Source of the DNA: Deinococcus sp. AJ005
Lineage (GTDB): Bacteria > Deinococcota > Deinococci > Deinococcales > Deinococcaceae
Reading direction: 5' to 3'
Assembly: GCF_009017495.1 (NCBI RefSeq)
Contig: NZ_CP044990.1
Span: 2,735,001-2,799,000, forward strand
DNA: 64,000 bases
In this document: in pieces, positions 1 through 8,652 of the stretch
Layout of the letters: each line of letters begins with the position of its first letter
Numbering within the stretch: the first letter of the stretch is position 1
Notes under the pieces: generated by a model
The model's database searches: none
The model's input: only the letters and a program-made list of their open reading frames with translations
Told to the model about the DNA's origin: nothing
Translations under genes and position numbers: made by a program

Positions 1-464
1 GGCACCACTACCTCACGGATCTTGCTGCCCCGGCCCGCCGTCTCGCCGATTTCCTCGACTTCAATGTCACGGCCCCCCAGCGTGGTCAGGGATTCTAGGG
101 TCTGGGCGGCCTTGCCCGTGGCGGCGATCAGAAAGCTGCCGCGTTCCTCGCGCACGTCGCCCAGTTGGTCCTCGTTCAGTTCCAGGCGGCGCAGTTGCAC
201 CAGGAAATCCTGCTCATCCCACTCTGGGGCAGCCTGGGCGGGGGTCAGGCGCAACACAATCACGCCAGCATCCACCTCTGGAATGTGGGCGGGGTACAGC
301 GTCAGCACCACGCGGCGAGCGTCGGGGAAGCCGCCAGCGATGCGGTGGCGCAGGTCTTCCTCGTTCAGGAGGCGGCGGTCGATCTCGTCGCCGTCCAGGA
401 ATCCGGTGCGGACCACGCGGCCTCCGCGCGCCTGGGCCACCAATGTAGAGAGTTTCTGCTTCAT
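1..464 (-). CDS. YlmH-like S4-type RNA-binding protein (3' end outside window)
   Basis: The reverse strand reads from an ATG at 464 with no stop before the window edge, so about 154 N-terminal residues are visible. The early segment RTGFLDGDE, followed by the region HRIAGGFPDARRVVLTLYPAHIPEV, matches the N-terminal domain of YlmH/photosystem-II-S4 proteins, which carry a C-terminal S4 RNA-binding domain. That S4 part would lie beyond position 1, so the family call rests on the N-terminal half alone. Family members are ribosome- or rRNA-associated and often sit near cell-division genes. No strong ribosome-binding site precedes the ATG. The overlapping plus-strand frames are Arg/Pro-rich shadows. 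Confidence 0.7.
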   Translation of the reverse strand, partial: MKQKLSTLVAQARGGRVVRTGFLDGDEIDRRLLNEEDLRHRIAGGFPDARRVVLTLYPAHIPEVDAGVIVLRLTPAQAAPEWDEQDFLVQLRRLELNEDQLGDVREERGSFLIAATGKAAQTLESLTTLGGRDIEVEEIGETAGRGSKIREVVV

Positions 465-538
465 GCCTGGCAGGATAGTGCGTGAGGCAGTGGGAGAGGG
501 CAATCAGCTCCTCAGTTTTCTGGAGTTGCCATCTGCGG

Positions 539-688
539 TTTAACCCCTCAGTCTGCTTTGAAGCCAGCTCCCCCCCACGGGAGCCAGGAGGGCAATTGAG
601 CGCGCCACACATCATCGACTTGCCTCCCTTCTAAGGGAAGGTGCTCCACAGAGGCGGACTTGCAGAGCTGCGAAACAGAGGGGTTAAA
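539..688. repeat. MITE-like intergenic repeat with 11-bp terminal inverted repeats
   Basis: The ends TTTAACCCCTC (539-549) and GAGGGGTTAAA (678-688) are perfect inverted repeats enclosing about 150 bp. The interior has purine/pyrimidine-rich hairpin segments and no open reading frame that looks coding. A related left end recurs at about 51183. It fills most of the 366-bp gap between the S4-protein gene and ruvB and resembles the small non-coding repeats common in Deinococcus. Confidence 0.6.
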
Positions 689-818
689 CGTGCGAGCCAG
701 CCCAGAAACCGAACTTTCCAGCAGCGTTGAGCCGCCCATCACACTGCTATCCCCACCGCCCCCCCATTCTGCCGAACACTAAACCCCTGACCCTATTTCG
801 CTCAGGGCTAAATTACGC

Positions 819-824
819 TAAACT
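819..824 (+). promoter_or_regulatory. -10 hexamer of ruvB (leaderless)
   Basis: TAAACT lies 6 nt before the ruvB ATG, so transcription should begin at or next to the start codon. There is no Shine-Dalgarno sequence. A weak -35 (TTTCGC) lies 17 nt upstream. Confidence 0.5.
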
Positions 825-830
825 ACACCC

Positions 831-1825
<995 letters not shown>

Positions 1826-1826
<1 letters not shown>

Positions 1827-1880
1827 AGGTGACGCTTCACCTCTCCTTTCCATCAATGGAGGGGATTTTTTGATCCTCTC
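1826..1880. terminator. Hairpins between convergent ruvB and ada
   Basis: A 7-bp stem (GAGGTGA 1826-1832 with TCACCTC 1837-1843) begins at the ruvB stop codon. A second hairpin, GAGGGGAT with ATCCTCTC around a T-rich loop, follows at about 1860-1880. Together they plausibly terminate transcription from both sides. Neither has a long U tract. Confidence 0.45.
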
Positions 1881-1909
1881 TAATACGAGGGCGTTGTAGG
1901 CCAAGAGTT

Positions 1910-2956
1910 TTAAAGCAACCGCTCTCCCCTTTCAGCCTCCAGCAACGCCACCTTGCGCTCCACACCCCAGCGGTAGCCGCCGCTTCCGCCCACCTTGGGG
2001 ACGATCCGGTGGCACGGGATCACCAGCGCGACTGGATTTCTGGCGCAGGCCGTCGCCACCGCGCGCACCGCTCTGGGCTGATCGATCATCCCGGCCAGCT
2101 CGGCGTAGGTGCGCGTCTCTCCGTGGGGAATTTCGCGCAGGGCGGCCCAGACCCGCTGCTGAAAATCGGTGCCGGGGGCCTCTGTCTTCAGGTTCAGGCC
2201 AGGATTCAGGCCATCCAGATAAGCCCGCAAGCCCTGGATGTAGGGCTGAAGCGGCGCGGCATCCTCAACCAGCTCGGCGGCGTGGTACTCGGCGCACAGC
2301 TCCGCCGTCATGGCCCCGGCCTCGCCGAAACGGACTCCACACAGACCCCGCGCAGTGGCGGCCACCAGCATCGGCCCCAGCCTGCTGTCCACCACGGCGA
2401 AATGAATGGTCTGCCCAGCTCCGCCCATCCGGTACGCACCCGGCGTCATCCCCAGACCGTCTTCGCGGTAGAGCGTGCTGGACGTTTCGTGTCCGGCGTC
2501 GTACATGGCTGTCGTTACGGGCTTACCCATTTTCAGACCCTCCTTAAAACGTTGATTGCGAAGCCCCAGGGCGTACTGCTTGGGACTCAGACCCACCGCG
2601 CGTTTGAACAGCCGTTGAAGGTGAAAGGGGCTGAGGCCCACGTCGGCGGCCAAGGCGGAAAGTGTTGGGGGCGTCTCGGCGATTTCGAGCAGAAACCCGA
2701 CCCGCGCCACCACCCGCAGACCCGCACTCACGCCATCCGGTTTGCAGCGCAGACAGGCCCGCAAGCCAGCCGTTCGCGCCAATTCGGACGAGTCGTGAAA
2801 GGACGCGTTTTCGCGCCTGGGCCGCCGGGATGGACACGACGGGCGGCAGTAAATCCCGGTGGAGCGCACGCCATACCAGAATGCCCCGTCCGCCTGCACG
2901 TCCCGCAGCAGGACAGCTTCCCAGCGGCTTTCCTCGGTTGGATATGAACCGTCCAT
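1910..2956 (-). CDS. ada: Bifunctional Ada: methylphosphotriester sensor, AraC regulator and O6-methylguanine-DNA methyltransferase
   Basis: 348 residues with the full Ada layout. The N-terminal zinc domain has Cys37, Cys41, Cys68 and Cys71 (GIYCRPSC and CLRC), where the methyl-accepting cysteine lies. An AraC-type helix-turn-helix spans about 85-175. The C-terminal alkyltransferase has the active site IPCHRIVP with Cys315. In the family, methyl transfer from a phosphotriester to the N-terminal Cys turns Ada into an activator of alkylation-repair genes, while the C-terminal Cys repairs O6-methylguanine irreversibly. No alkA or alkB is adjacent. It is convergent with ruvB. Confidence 0.96.
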   Translation of the reverse strand: MDGSYPTEESRWEAVLLRDVQADGAFWYGVRSTGIYCRPSCPSRRPRRENASFHDSSELARTAGLRACLRCKPDGVSAGLRVVARVGFLLEIAETPPTLSALAADVGLSPFHLQRLFKRAVGLSPKQYALGLRNQRFKEGLKMGKPVTTAMYDAGHETSSTLYREDGLGMTPGAYRMGGAGQTIHFAVVDSRLGPMLVAATARGLCGVRFGEAGAMTAELCAEYHAAELVEDAAPLQPYIQGLRAYLDGLNPGLNLKTEAPGTDFQQRVWAALREIPHGETRTYAELAGMIDQPRAVRAVATACARNPVALVIPCHRIVPKVGGSGGYRWGVERKVALLEAERGERLL

Positions 2957-3095
2957 TCCCTCACCTCTGGGGCCAGCTTAGCGGGGGACGCCAGGGGGCG
3001 CACTCTGTTTCTTGCGCTCAGAGTGGAACCAGACCACTGCTGCACTGCACTACTTCTACCCTGCACAGCTTCTGCACATCACTGCCACCGTCCTC

Positions 3096-3101
3096 TACAC
3101 T
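3096..3101 (+). promoter_or_regulatory. -10 hexamer for the ArsC/Spx-like gene (leaderless)
   Basis: TACACT lies 7 nt before the ATG at 3109. TGCACA lies 17 nt further upstream as a -35 candidate. No Shine-Dalgarno sequence is present. Confidence 0.5.
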
Positions 3102-3108
3102 TTCCCCC

Positions 3109-3471
3109 ATGCCCGTCCCCCAGATTCAGGTCTTCGGCACCAGAAAGAGCAAGGAAACCCGCGCCGCCGAGCGGTTTTTCAAGGAGCGACAGGTCAAGAT
3201 CCATTTCGTGGACCTGACGCAGCGCCCGATTGCGAAGGGCGAGCTGACCCGTTTCGTGCAGAAATTTGGCCTCAATGAACTGCTCGATCTGGAGGGCAAG
3301 GCGTATGAGCGCAGCAATCTGGCGTATCTGCGGACCACCGAGGACGGCGTGATCGCCAAGGTGATCGAGACGCCCGAGCTGCTGCGGCTGCCCCTGGTGC
3401 GCGGCGGCAAGATCTTGAGCGTGGGCGAGGACCTGGCCGGTTGGAAGGCCATGCTGGAAGACGCCCAGTGA
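3109..3471 (+). CDS. ArsC/Spx-fold protein lacking the catalytic cysteine
   Basis: 120 residues of the ArsC/Spx/YffB thioredoxin-like family: an N-terminal strand IQVFGT, then RKSKETRAAERFFKER, a central helical region (FVQKFGLNELLDLEGKAY) and a C-terminal RLPLVRGG. The active-site Cys expected just after the first strand (PxCxT type) is replaced by the KSKE segment and the protein contains no cysteine, so arsenate-reductase chemistry is unlikely. The start is fixed by a TACACT hexamer 7 nt upstream. The downstream epimerase overlaps its stop codon, so the two are probably co-transcribed. A structural or regulatory (Spx-like) role is possible but unproven. Confidence 0.8.
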   Translation: MPVPQIQVFGTRKSKETRAAERFFKERQVKIHFVDLTQRPIAKGELTRFVQKFGLNELLDLEGKAYERSNLAYLRTTEDGVIAKVIETPELLRLPLVRGGKILSVGEDLAGWKAMLEDAQ

Positions 3472-4583
3472 CTGTTATGTCCGGGATAGAGACTGTGGCC
3501 GGGGTGGAGACGCGGCGCTGGGGAACACTGCCGGACAGTCAGGACGTGCAGCTTTTCGTGCTGCGCGCCCCGAACGGCCTGACCGTCACGCTGGGCGAGT
3601 ACGGCGCGCGGCTGCTGCGGGTGCAGATGCCAGACCGGGACGGCGTGCCCGGCGACGTGCTACTGGGCCATCCCGAGCTGGCGGTCTATCTGGAGCAGGA
3701 GGACGCCCTGTATTTCGGCGCGACGGTGGGAAGAGTTGCCAACCGGACGGCGCGTGGACGCTTTGAGCTGGGCGGACAGCAGTACCAACTGGCCCTTAAC
3801 AACCCACCCAACCATCTGCACGGCGGTCCCGGCGGCTTTCATGCCGTGCGCTGGGAAGGGACGGCGCTGGATGAGAGTGACGGCCTGCGCGGTGTGGCCT
3901 TCCGGTATCACAGCCCGGACGGCGAGGAAGGTTACCCAGGCGCGGTGGACGTGACGGCCCGCTACACCCTGGGTGACGACGGCTGGCTGAGCCTGGACTG
4001 CTGGGCCACCACCGACACCCCCACGCCGCTGAACCTGACCAACCACGCCTACTGGAATCTGGCCAACGGCGGCGCGGGCAGCGTGCTGGATCACACCCTT
4101 CTCCTTCCCGCCGACCGATTTCTGGCCGTGGACGACAATGCGATTCCAACCGCGATCACGGAAGTGCAGGGAACGCCCTTCGACTTCCGCGCGGGCAAAC
4201 CGCTAGGGCAGGATATGGATGCGGATGACGCGCAGCTCCGGGGGGCAGGCGGCTACGATCATCATTTCGTCCTTCTGAACGGGGGCGAGTGTCTGAAACA
4301 GGTGGCGGTCTTGGCTGACCCCGCCAGCGGACGCCGCATGGAAGTCTGGACCACCGAGAACGGCGTGCAGCTCTACAGCAGCAATTTCCTGGGTGGCAGC
4401 GTCGGGGGTTGGAACGGGGCACGGTATGAGCAGCACTCGGCCCTGTGTCTGGAAACCCAGCAGGCCCCCGACGCAGTGAATCAGCCGGAGCTGGACTGCC
4501 TGGGCACAGTTTCGATCATCGTGCAGCCCAGCCAGCCTTACCACACGCAAACCCAGTGGCGTTTTTCGGTGCTGGACCAGTAG
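3468..4583 (+). CDS. galM: Aldose 1-epimerase (galactose mutarotase family)
   Basis: About 371 residues. Interconverts alpha and beta anomers of hexoses such as galactose in the cytoplasm. Family signatures are visible: NRTARGRF and NHLHGG early, the catalytic-His segment LTNHAYWNL in the middle, and the general-base Glu in ALCLETQQAPDAVN near the C-terminus. I favour the GTG at 3468 because GGAAG lies 7 nt upstream and it overlaps the preceding stop (GTGA). An ATG at 3477 is the alternative. No other galactose genes are nearby, so a general sugar-salvage role is all the context supports. Confidence 0.92.
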   Translation: MTVMSGIETVAGVETRRWGTLPDSQDVQLFVLRAPNGLTVTLGEYGARLLRVQMPDRDGVPGDVLLGHPELAVYLEQEDALYFGATVGRVANRTARGRFELGGQQYQLALNNPPNHLHGGPGGFHAVRWEGTALDESDGLRGVAFRYHSPDGEEGYPGAVDVTARYTLGDDGWLSLDCWATTDTPTPLNLTNHAYWNLANGGAGSVLDHTLLLPADRFLAVDDNAIPTAITEVQGTPFDFRAGKPLGQDMDADDAQLRGAGGYDHHFVLLNGGECLKQVAVLADPASGRRMEVWTTENGVQLYSSNFLGGSVGGWNGARYEQHSALCLETQQAPDAVNQPELDCLGTVSIIVQPSQPYHTQTQWRFSVLDQ

Positions 4584-4607
4584 GCGAATCTGTTCTCTAC
4601 TTTGCAT

Positions 4608-5432
4608 TCAGAGTGTAGGAACTGCCCCCCAGCCGCAGCAAATTAACTTGGGCTTGCTGTTCTTATCGGGCAGGGCGAAAGCAAATAGCTGTTCTTTGTG
4701 GCTGTCGCTGTAGGTCAGGATCAGGGTGTAGTCCTTGACAGCGTAGGTGCCGCTGCTGGCGCTCTGGCTGCTGGATGAGAAGCCGCCGGTGACATTGCCC
4801 TTGGACGTCCCGGTGTCGGTGAAGGTGGACGCACCGCTGACCATGCTGCACACGTCCCCGCCGACAAATGACCTGGACTCGTACTGCCCACTCAGCTTGA
4901 TGCCTTCGAGCCTGAGCATCGGCTCAAAGGTGTCGCCGTCTATTTCCAGCGCGTTGCCCACCTTCTTGAGGGTCACAGGCTTCTGGCTGTCCACCGTGAT
5001 CATGCCGTTCTGAACCACGTACACCTCGCAGACCGGCAGGCCGTTGGGATGGGTGTGGGCGCAGTCAGCCTCGTCCATACCTGTGTCTGGCTCGTCAGTG
5101 AACACATAGCCGGATTTGTCGAAGATCATCACAGCCCAGCACAACCCGCCGTAGCCCAGCACGGCCAGCGGATCGGCGTACCAGTGGACATACGCGCCGC
5201 TCAGACCGCCGCTGCCCCTGGGTGGCGTGGGCGCTTTGCCTGTGCCGTAGCGCGGAACCGCCGTCGCCTTGGTGACATGACGGCAACGCATGGAGGGATA
5301 GGAAACGCCCAGCTCGTGCAGGCCCGTTTCATCCCCGGCGCTTAACAGTCGGGACATACGGTGAACGCAGCAGAAAGGGATGGAAGTTGTCAATCCGGCA
5401 TCCAGAATAAGCAAGCAGGAGATGAAAACCAT
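4608..5432 (-). CDS. 5'-truncated paralogue of the secreted unknown protein at 5698-7773
   Basis: The C-terminal about 200 residues align by eye with the last third of the divergently encoded 691-residue protein: GGLSGAYVHW against GGPDGLFVSL, then a SGY/DGY motif, HPNGLPVCEVY against KPNGDPFCDRY, and a shared Ser/Thr-rich tail ending in a KDYTLILTYSD-like strand. The open frame extends to 5609, but its first 59 codons come from the repeat element at 5446-5628. I therefore start at the first Met outside the repeat (5432). The intervening stretch MVFISCLL... to about 5290 does not look like authentic coding sequence. It is probably a remnant left by deletion and element insertion. Function unknown. 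Confidence 0.5.
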   Translation of the reverse strand: MVFISCLLILDAGLTTSIPFCCVHRMSRLLSAGDETGLHELGVSYPSMRCRHVTKATAVPRYGTGKAPTPPRGSGGLSGAYVHWYADPLAVLGYGGLCWAVMIFDKSGYVFTDEPDTGMDEADCAHTHPNGLPVCEVYVVQNGMITVDSQKPVTLKKVGNALEIDGDTFEPMLRLEGIKLSGQYESRSFVGGDVCSMVSGASTFTDTGTSKGNVTGGFSSSSQSASSGTYAVKDYTLILTYSDSHKEQLFAFALPDKNSKPKLICCGWGAVPTL

Positions 5433-5445
5433 GCTGTCAGCGGCT

Positions 5446-5628
5446 TGAACTGATATGGATTCCGTTTGTCTCCTTCTCGCCATCGTCGCGAACAGACTGT
5501 CGTCGTGGGAGAGGACCGACTGGCACAGCTCGAAGAGAGGACGCTGCTCGCTCTGCTTCGCAGCTTTGCCAGTCCGCTCGGATGACAGGTATTTCCAACA
5601 CCTTTTCATCGGAGTCCGTATCAGTTCA
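5446..5628. repeat. 183-bp MITE-like element with 19-bp imperfect terminal inverted repeats
   Basis: The left end TGAACTGATATGGATTCCG (5446-5464) matches the reverse complement of 5610-5628 at 17 of 19 positions. The interior is hairpin-rich and has no convincing gene. It sits between two divergent members of the same secreted-protein family, and its right edge provides the ATG of the spuriously extended minus-strand frame. A partial relative (GGATTCCGTCTGTCTC) occurs at about 30699. Confidence 0.65.
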
Positions 5629-5697
5629 GGATGCAGGTTTCCAGAAGGCTGGGGCGTTAAACTCGGTGCCAGTTAACATCTGACCCCCGGAGGCCCG

Positions 5698-7773
5698 ATG
5701 CACCGATTCTTTTTGCGACTGTGCGCCCTTCTCGTTTTGCTACACTTCCCGGCCCACGCCACCAATTTCACCTACGGAGCCTGGACATTCACGCTGCCCG
5801 AAGGGGCCAGGGAGTCCGTGCAAGACGGCATCCGGGCATTCGGTTACGACAACGCCGTGTACCTGTTCACGCCGCCGGAACCGCTCGGGGGACGCACGCT
5901 GGAAGCCGTGGCCGCCGCCACCATGAAAGACATCACCCAGAACAACGCGGGCCAGCTTCAGGCCGGGAGCAAGCGCACGGCAGAGGGTGGACTGGTGATT
6001 TTGCCCTTCACGGGCGCGGTGACTGACCCCAGAACGGGCCAGAGCAACATTCAGACCTACTTTTTCTTTGCCAAAAATGACCAGTGGGGGCTGGCCCTGC
6101 TGATGATGAACGCTGGCGCAAATGCGGAAGAGGCGATGGCCCCGCTCGGCAGCGTGCAATTCTCGCCGGATAGGCCCAGTGCTCAGCAAAATGACGCGCC
6201 CACGCCGCCGCGCCTGCCCGCCCTGCCCTGGGCCACGCCCGCCCAGAACCGCACGGTGTCCAGCGTGCCGGGCATGGACTTTCCAGCCGCCCGCAAGAAG
6301 GGCCTGGACCCCAAACATGATCTGCTGCCCGACGTGTTTGACTGCTATTTCGTGGGCGAGTATTCCGGCGACGATGTTCGGGCCATGTCACCCACGCCTG
6401 ACCTGCGGCTTCAGGTATCGGCCAGTGGCACGTATGCTCTCAACGACGGCGCGGCCAGATCCTCAGGGCGCTGGACAACCCGCAAGGAAGGCGGCAAGAC
6501 CAGGAGTATTGGGCTGGAGGGACCAATAACGAACAGCAGAACTTATATCAATGGCATGGACAGCGGTCAGGAATTCAATGCCACCCATGCGGCCAGCAAG
6601 CGTGATGTCCGCTGTTATCAAGCCGGGCCAGGTGCCGAACTGCTACGCCTGGAACTGACCCGAAAACGCATTGGCAACGAAACGCTGACCTGCCAGGACG
6701 CGGGCGGCGGCGCTCCGTACACACTGACCTTTGGCGACGGCACGTACAGCACGCCCAGAGGCAGCGGACGCACCCGGCTGGGGTTGTCCGGTAGCGGCTC
6801 TGGCTGGCAGGGGCTGGCAAGGTTCACGGGCGGCCCCTTTGACCTCAGCGCGGGCGAGATGACCGAGGACACGGAGGGCAACCGCACCCTGAGCATCAGT
6901 GAGAAGATGACCGAGAGCCGGGGCTTCTGGTACACCAGCACCACCACCACGCCGATTGCCCTGTGCCGCGCCAAAACCACACCCAAACCCGCGCCGATCT
7001 ATGGCCGGAGCGCCGCACCCAGAACGGGACTCAAGGGCGGGCCAGACGGGCTGTTCGTAAGCCTGCAAAACCATCCATATATGTCTGGTCTCATCCTCTT
7101 GCAAAACTATCAACTGGAACTCAGTTTGTTCCGACCCGACGGCTACCTGCTGGCGGACATTGACCCCACCCAACTGGGCGGCTTGCCCGACTGCGCCCGC
7201 ACCAAACCGAACGGCGATCCCTTCTGCGACCGCTACGAACTGACGGGCGGCAAGCTGCGAATGCAAGACCATGACCTCACCTGGAACGACGCCGAAGCCT
7301 TCAAAATCACGCCCGCAGGCTTTACCCTGGGCGACACCACCTATTCCCGCGCCCTGCCCGTCAAGGCCGCTGACCTGGCCGGAGTGTTCAGCACAGAGGA
7401 TTTCAGGGGCAACGGCCCGATTGGGGGCGCACTCGGCGGCGGCGCGGGCGTCTACAACTCGCTCTCCAGCGGCTATCAATTTACAAAGAACGGCAAATTC
7501 AACTGGAAATACAGCTCCACCACCACCACGCTAATCTCGCCCAGCCTGATTACCGGGGGCGGCGTGTCGGGCGGTGGAGGCAATACCCGCAGGGACGGCG
7601 GTCAGGGCAGCTACAGCCTGAAAGACAACTGGCTGACCCTCACATTCAGTGACGGGCGCACGCAACGGCTGTACGTGTACTCTCAGCCTGCCGCCGATCT
7701 GAAGAATGACCCAACGCTGGGCAACCGCCTGAATATTGGCGGAACCTGGCTGAATAGAGCGCCGGAGAAGTAG
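5698..7773 (+). CDS. Secreted protein of unknown function (691 aa)
   Basis: An N-terminal signal peptide (MHRFFLRLCALLVLLHFPAHA) predicts export, and a GGAGG ribosome-binding site lies about 6 nt before the ATG. The N-terminal about 150 residues (TLPEGARESVQD, YLFTPPEPLGGR, then FFFAKNDQWGLALLMM) look like a compact globular domain. The rest consists of beta-rich modules, each beginning with a short cysteine-containing segment (VFDCYFVGEY, LPDCARTKPNGDPFCDRY) and ending in a Ser/Thr/Gly-rich strand. A truncated paralogue lies divergently at 4608-5432. I do not recognise a named family. The module repetition suggests an envelope or surface role, which is inference. Confidence 0.8.
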   Translation: MHRFFLRLCALLVLLHFPAHATNFTYGAWTFTLPEGARESVQDGIRAFGYDNAVYLFTPPEPLGGRTLEAVAAATMKDITQNNAGQLQAGSKRTAEGGLVILPFTGAVTDPRTGQSNIQTYFFFAKNDQWGLALLMMNAGANAEEAMAPLGSVQFSPDRPSAQQNDAPTPPRLPALPWATPAQNRTVSSVPGMDFPAARKKGLDPKHDLLPDVFDCYFVGEYSGDDVRAMSPTPDLRLQVSASGTYALNDGAARSSGRWTTRKEGGKTRSIGLEGPITNSRTYINGMDSGQEFNATHAASKRDVRCYQAGPGAELLRLELTRKRIGNETLTCQDAGGGAPYTLTFGDGTYSTPRGSGRTRLGLSGSGSGWQGLARFTGGPFDLSAGEMTEDTEGNRTLSISEKMTESRGFWYTSTTTTPIALCRAKTTPKPAPIYGRSAAPRTGLKGGPDGLFVSLQNHPYMSGLILLQNYQLELSLFRPDGYLLADIDPTQLGGLPDCARTKPNGDPFCDRYELTGGKLRMQDHDLTWNDAEAFKITPAGFTLGDTTYSRALPVKAADLAGVFSTEDFRGNGPIGGALGGGAGVYNSLSSGYQFTKNGKFNWKYSSTTTTLISPSLITGGGVSGGGGNTRRDGGQGSYSLKDNWLTLTFSDGRTQRLYVYSQPAADLKNDPTLGNRLNIGGTWLNRAPEK

Positions 7774-7791
7774 TCGCGTACTTCTATGGCA

Positions 7792-8517
7792 CTACTTCTG
7801 CACCACGAAGCCCGCATCCGTCAGCTTCAGCAGAGCCAGATCAAAACCCATGCCGCGTGAACCTTCCGTCAGGCCATCCGCGAATTCCTGGAAGCTGGCC
7901 GGGTCATTCTTCCAGCCCTCGGCCAGCACGCCGAACAGCGCAACTTGCAAGATCAACGTGTCCGACATCTTCTGCTTGCCCATGTCGTCCAGCTTGGTGA
8001 TCTCGGGAATGGCCAGCATCAGCGTCTGCATCTGCTGTCTCAGGGCCGTCATCTGGGTGCGGGTGGGATCATCGCCCCGGCCCTGGGTCATCATCCAGGC
8101 GTAACCCCAGTAGATGGCCCAGGTGTCGGCCAGATTGCTGGTACCCAGGCCGAACCTGCTCTTCGCCTCCTTGTCCAGCTCGGCGAATACGTCAGCGCTC
8201 TTGAAGAGCTTCTGCCACTCCGCTCCCGATTCTGGGCTGGAAGCTGAGATCTCCTTCACGAAGCCGTTGATGGCCTCCTGGCGCACGGCGGGCGAGACCT
8301 TGAACTTCAGGATTTCGGGCTTGGCAAGTGGTTTGAAGGGCGTAGGCGCGGGCGTGGCCGTGCTGGGCGTCTGCCCCGCTGGCGCTGGCGTGCCGCCCAC
8401 CTGGTTCATCAGTTTGAAAATGGAACCTGACAACCCGGAAGCGCTGGGGGCGCTTTGGGCCTGAACGGCTGTTCCCAGCGTCAGCATGAGGGCCAGAGCA
8501 GGAGCACGTTTGGGCAT
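7792..8517 (-). CDS. Exported protein of unknown function (possibly DUF6683-like)
   Basis: 241 residues with a signal peptide cleaved near AVQA-QS, a Pro/Ala/Thr-rich spacer (about 42-65), then an all-helical domain. That domain includes LADTWAIYWGYAWMM and LRQQMQTLMLAIPEITKLDD, and ends LLKLTDAGFVVQK. The layout and the central DTWAIYW-type helix resemble proteins labelled DUF6683 in Deinococcus, but I cannot verify this. It is convergent with the 691-residue secreted protein, 18 bp away, so the two do not form an operon. Confidence 0.75.
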   Translation of the reverse strand: MPKRAPALALMLTLGTAVQAQSAPSASGLSGSIFKLMNQVGGTPAPAGQTPSTATPAPTPFKPLAKPEILKFKVSPAVRQEAINGFVKEISASSPESGAEWQKLFKSADVFAELDKEAKSRFGLGTSNLADTWAIYWGYAWMMTQGRGDDPTRTQMTALRQQMQTLMLAIPEITKLDDMGKQKMSDTLILQVALFGVLAEGWKNDPASFQEFADGLTEGSRGMGFDLALLKLTDAGFVVQK

Positions 8518-8637
8518 GGCGTCAGGGTATACCGCCGGGGCTGGAGCGAATCGAAACGCCTCATACCCTCAACGCGTCCGCTCACCAGCGGAACAGCAAG
8601 ACCGGGAAGGGCTGCATTGCAGTGGGCGCCCATTCGT

Positions 8638-8643
8638 TAGACT
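8638..8643 (+). promoter_or_regulatory. -10 hexamer for the metallophosphoesterase gene
   Basis: TAGACT lies 9 nt before the ATG at 8653, with TTGCAG about 15 nt further upstream as a possible -35. No Shine-Dalgarno sequence lies between. Confidence 0.4.
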
Positions 8644-8652
8644 CCCCTACAC

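Noticed and set aside
3475..3484. TTATGTCC resembling half of the radiation/desiccation response motif
   Set aside because: It lies inside the epimerase start region, lacks the second half-site, and no full 17-bp palindrome was found anywhere in the window.
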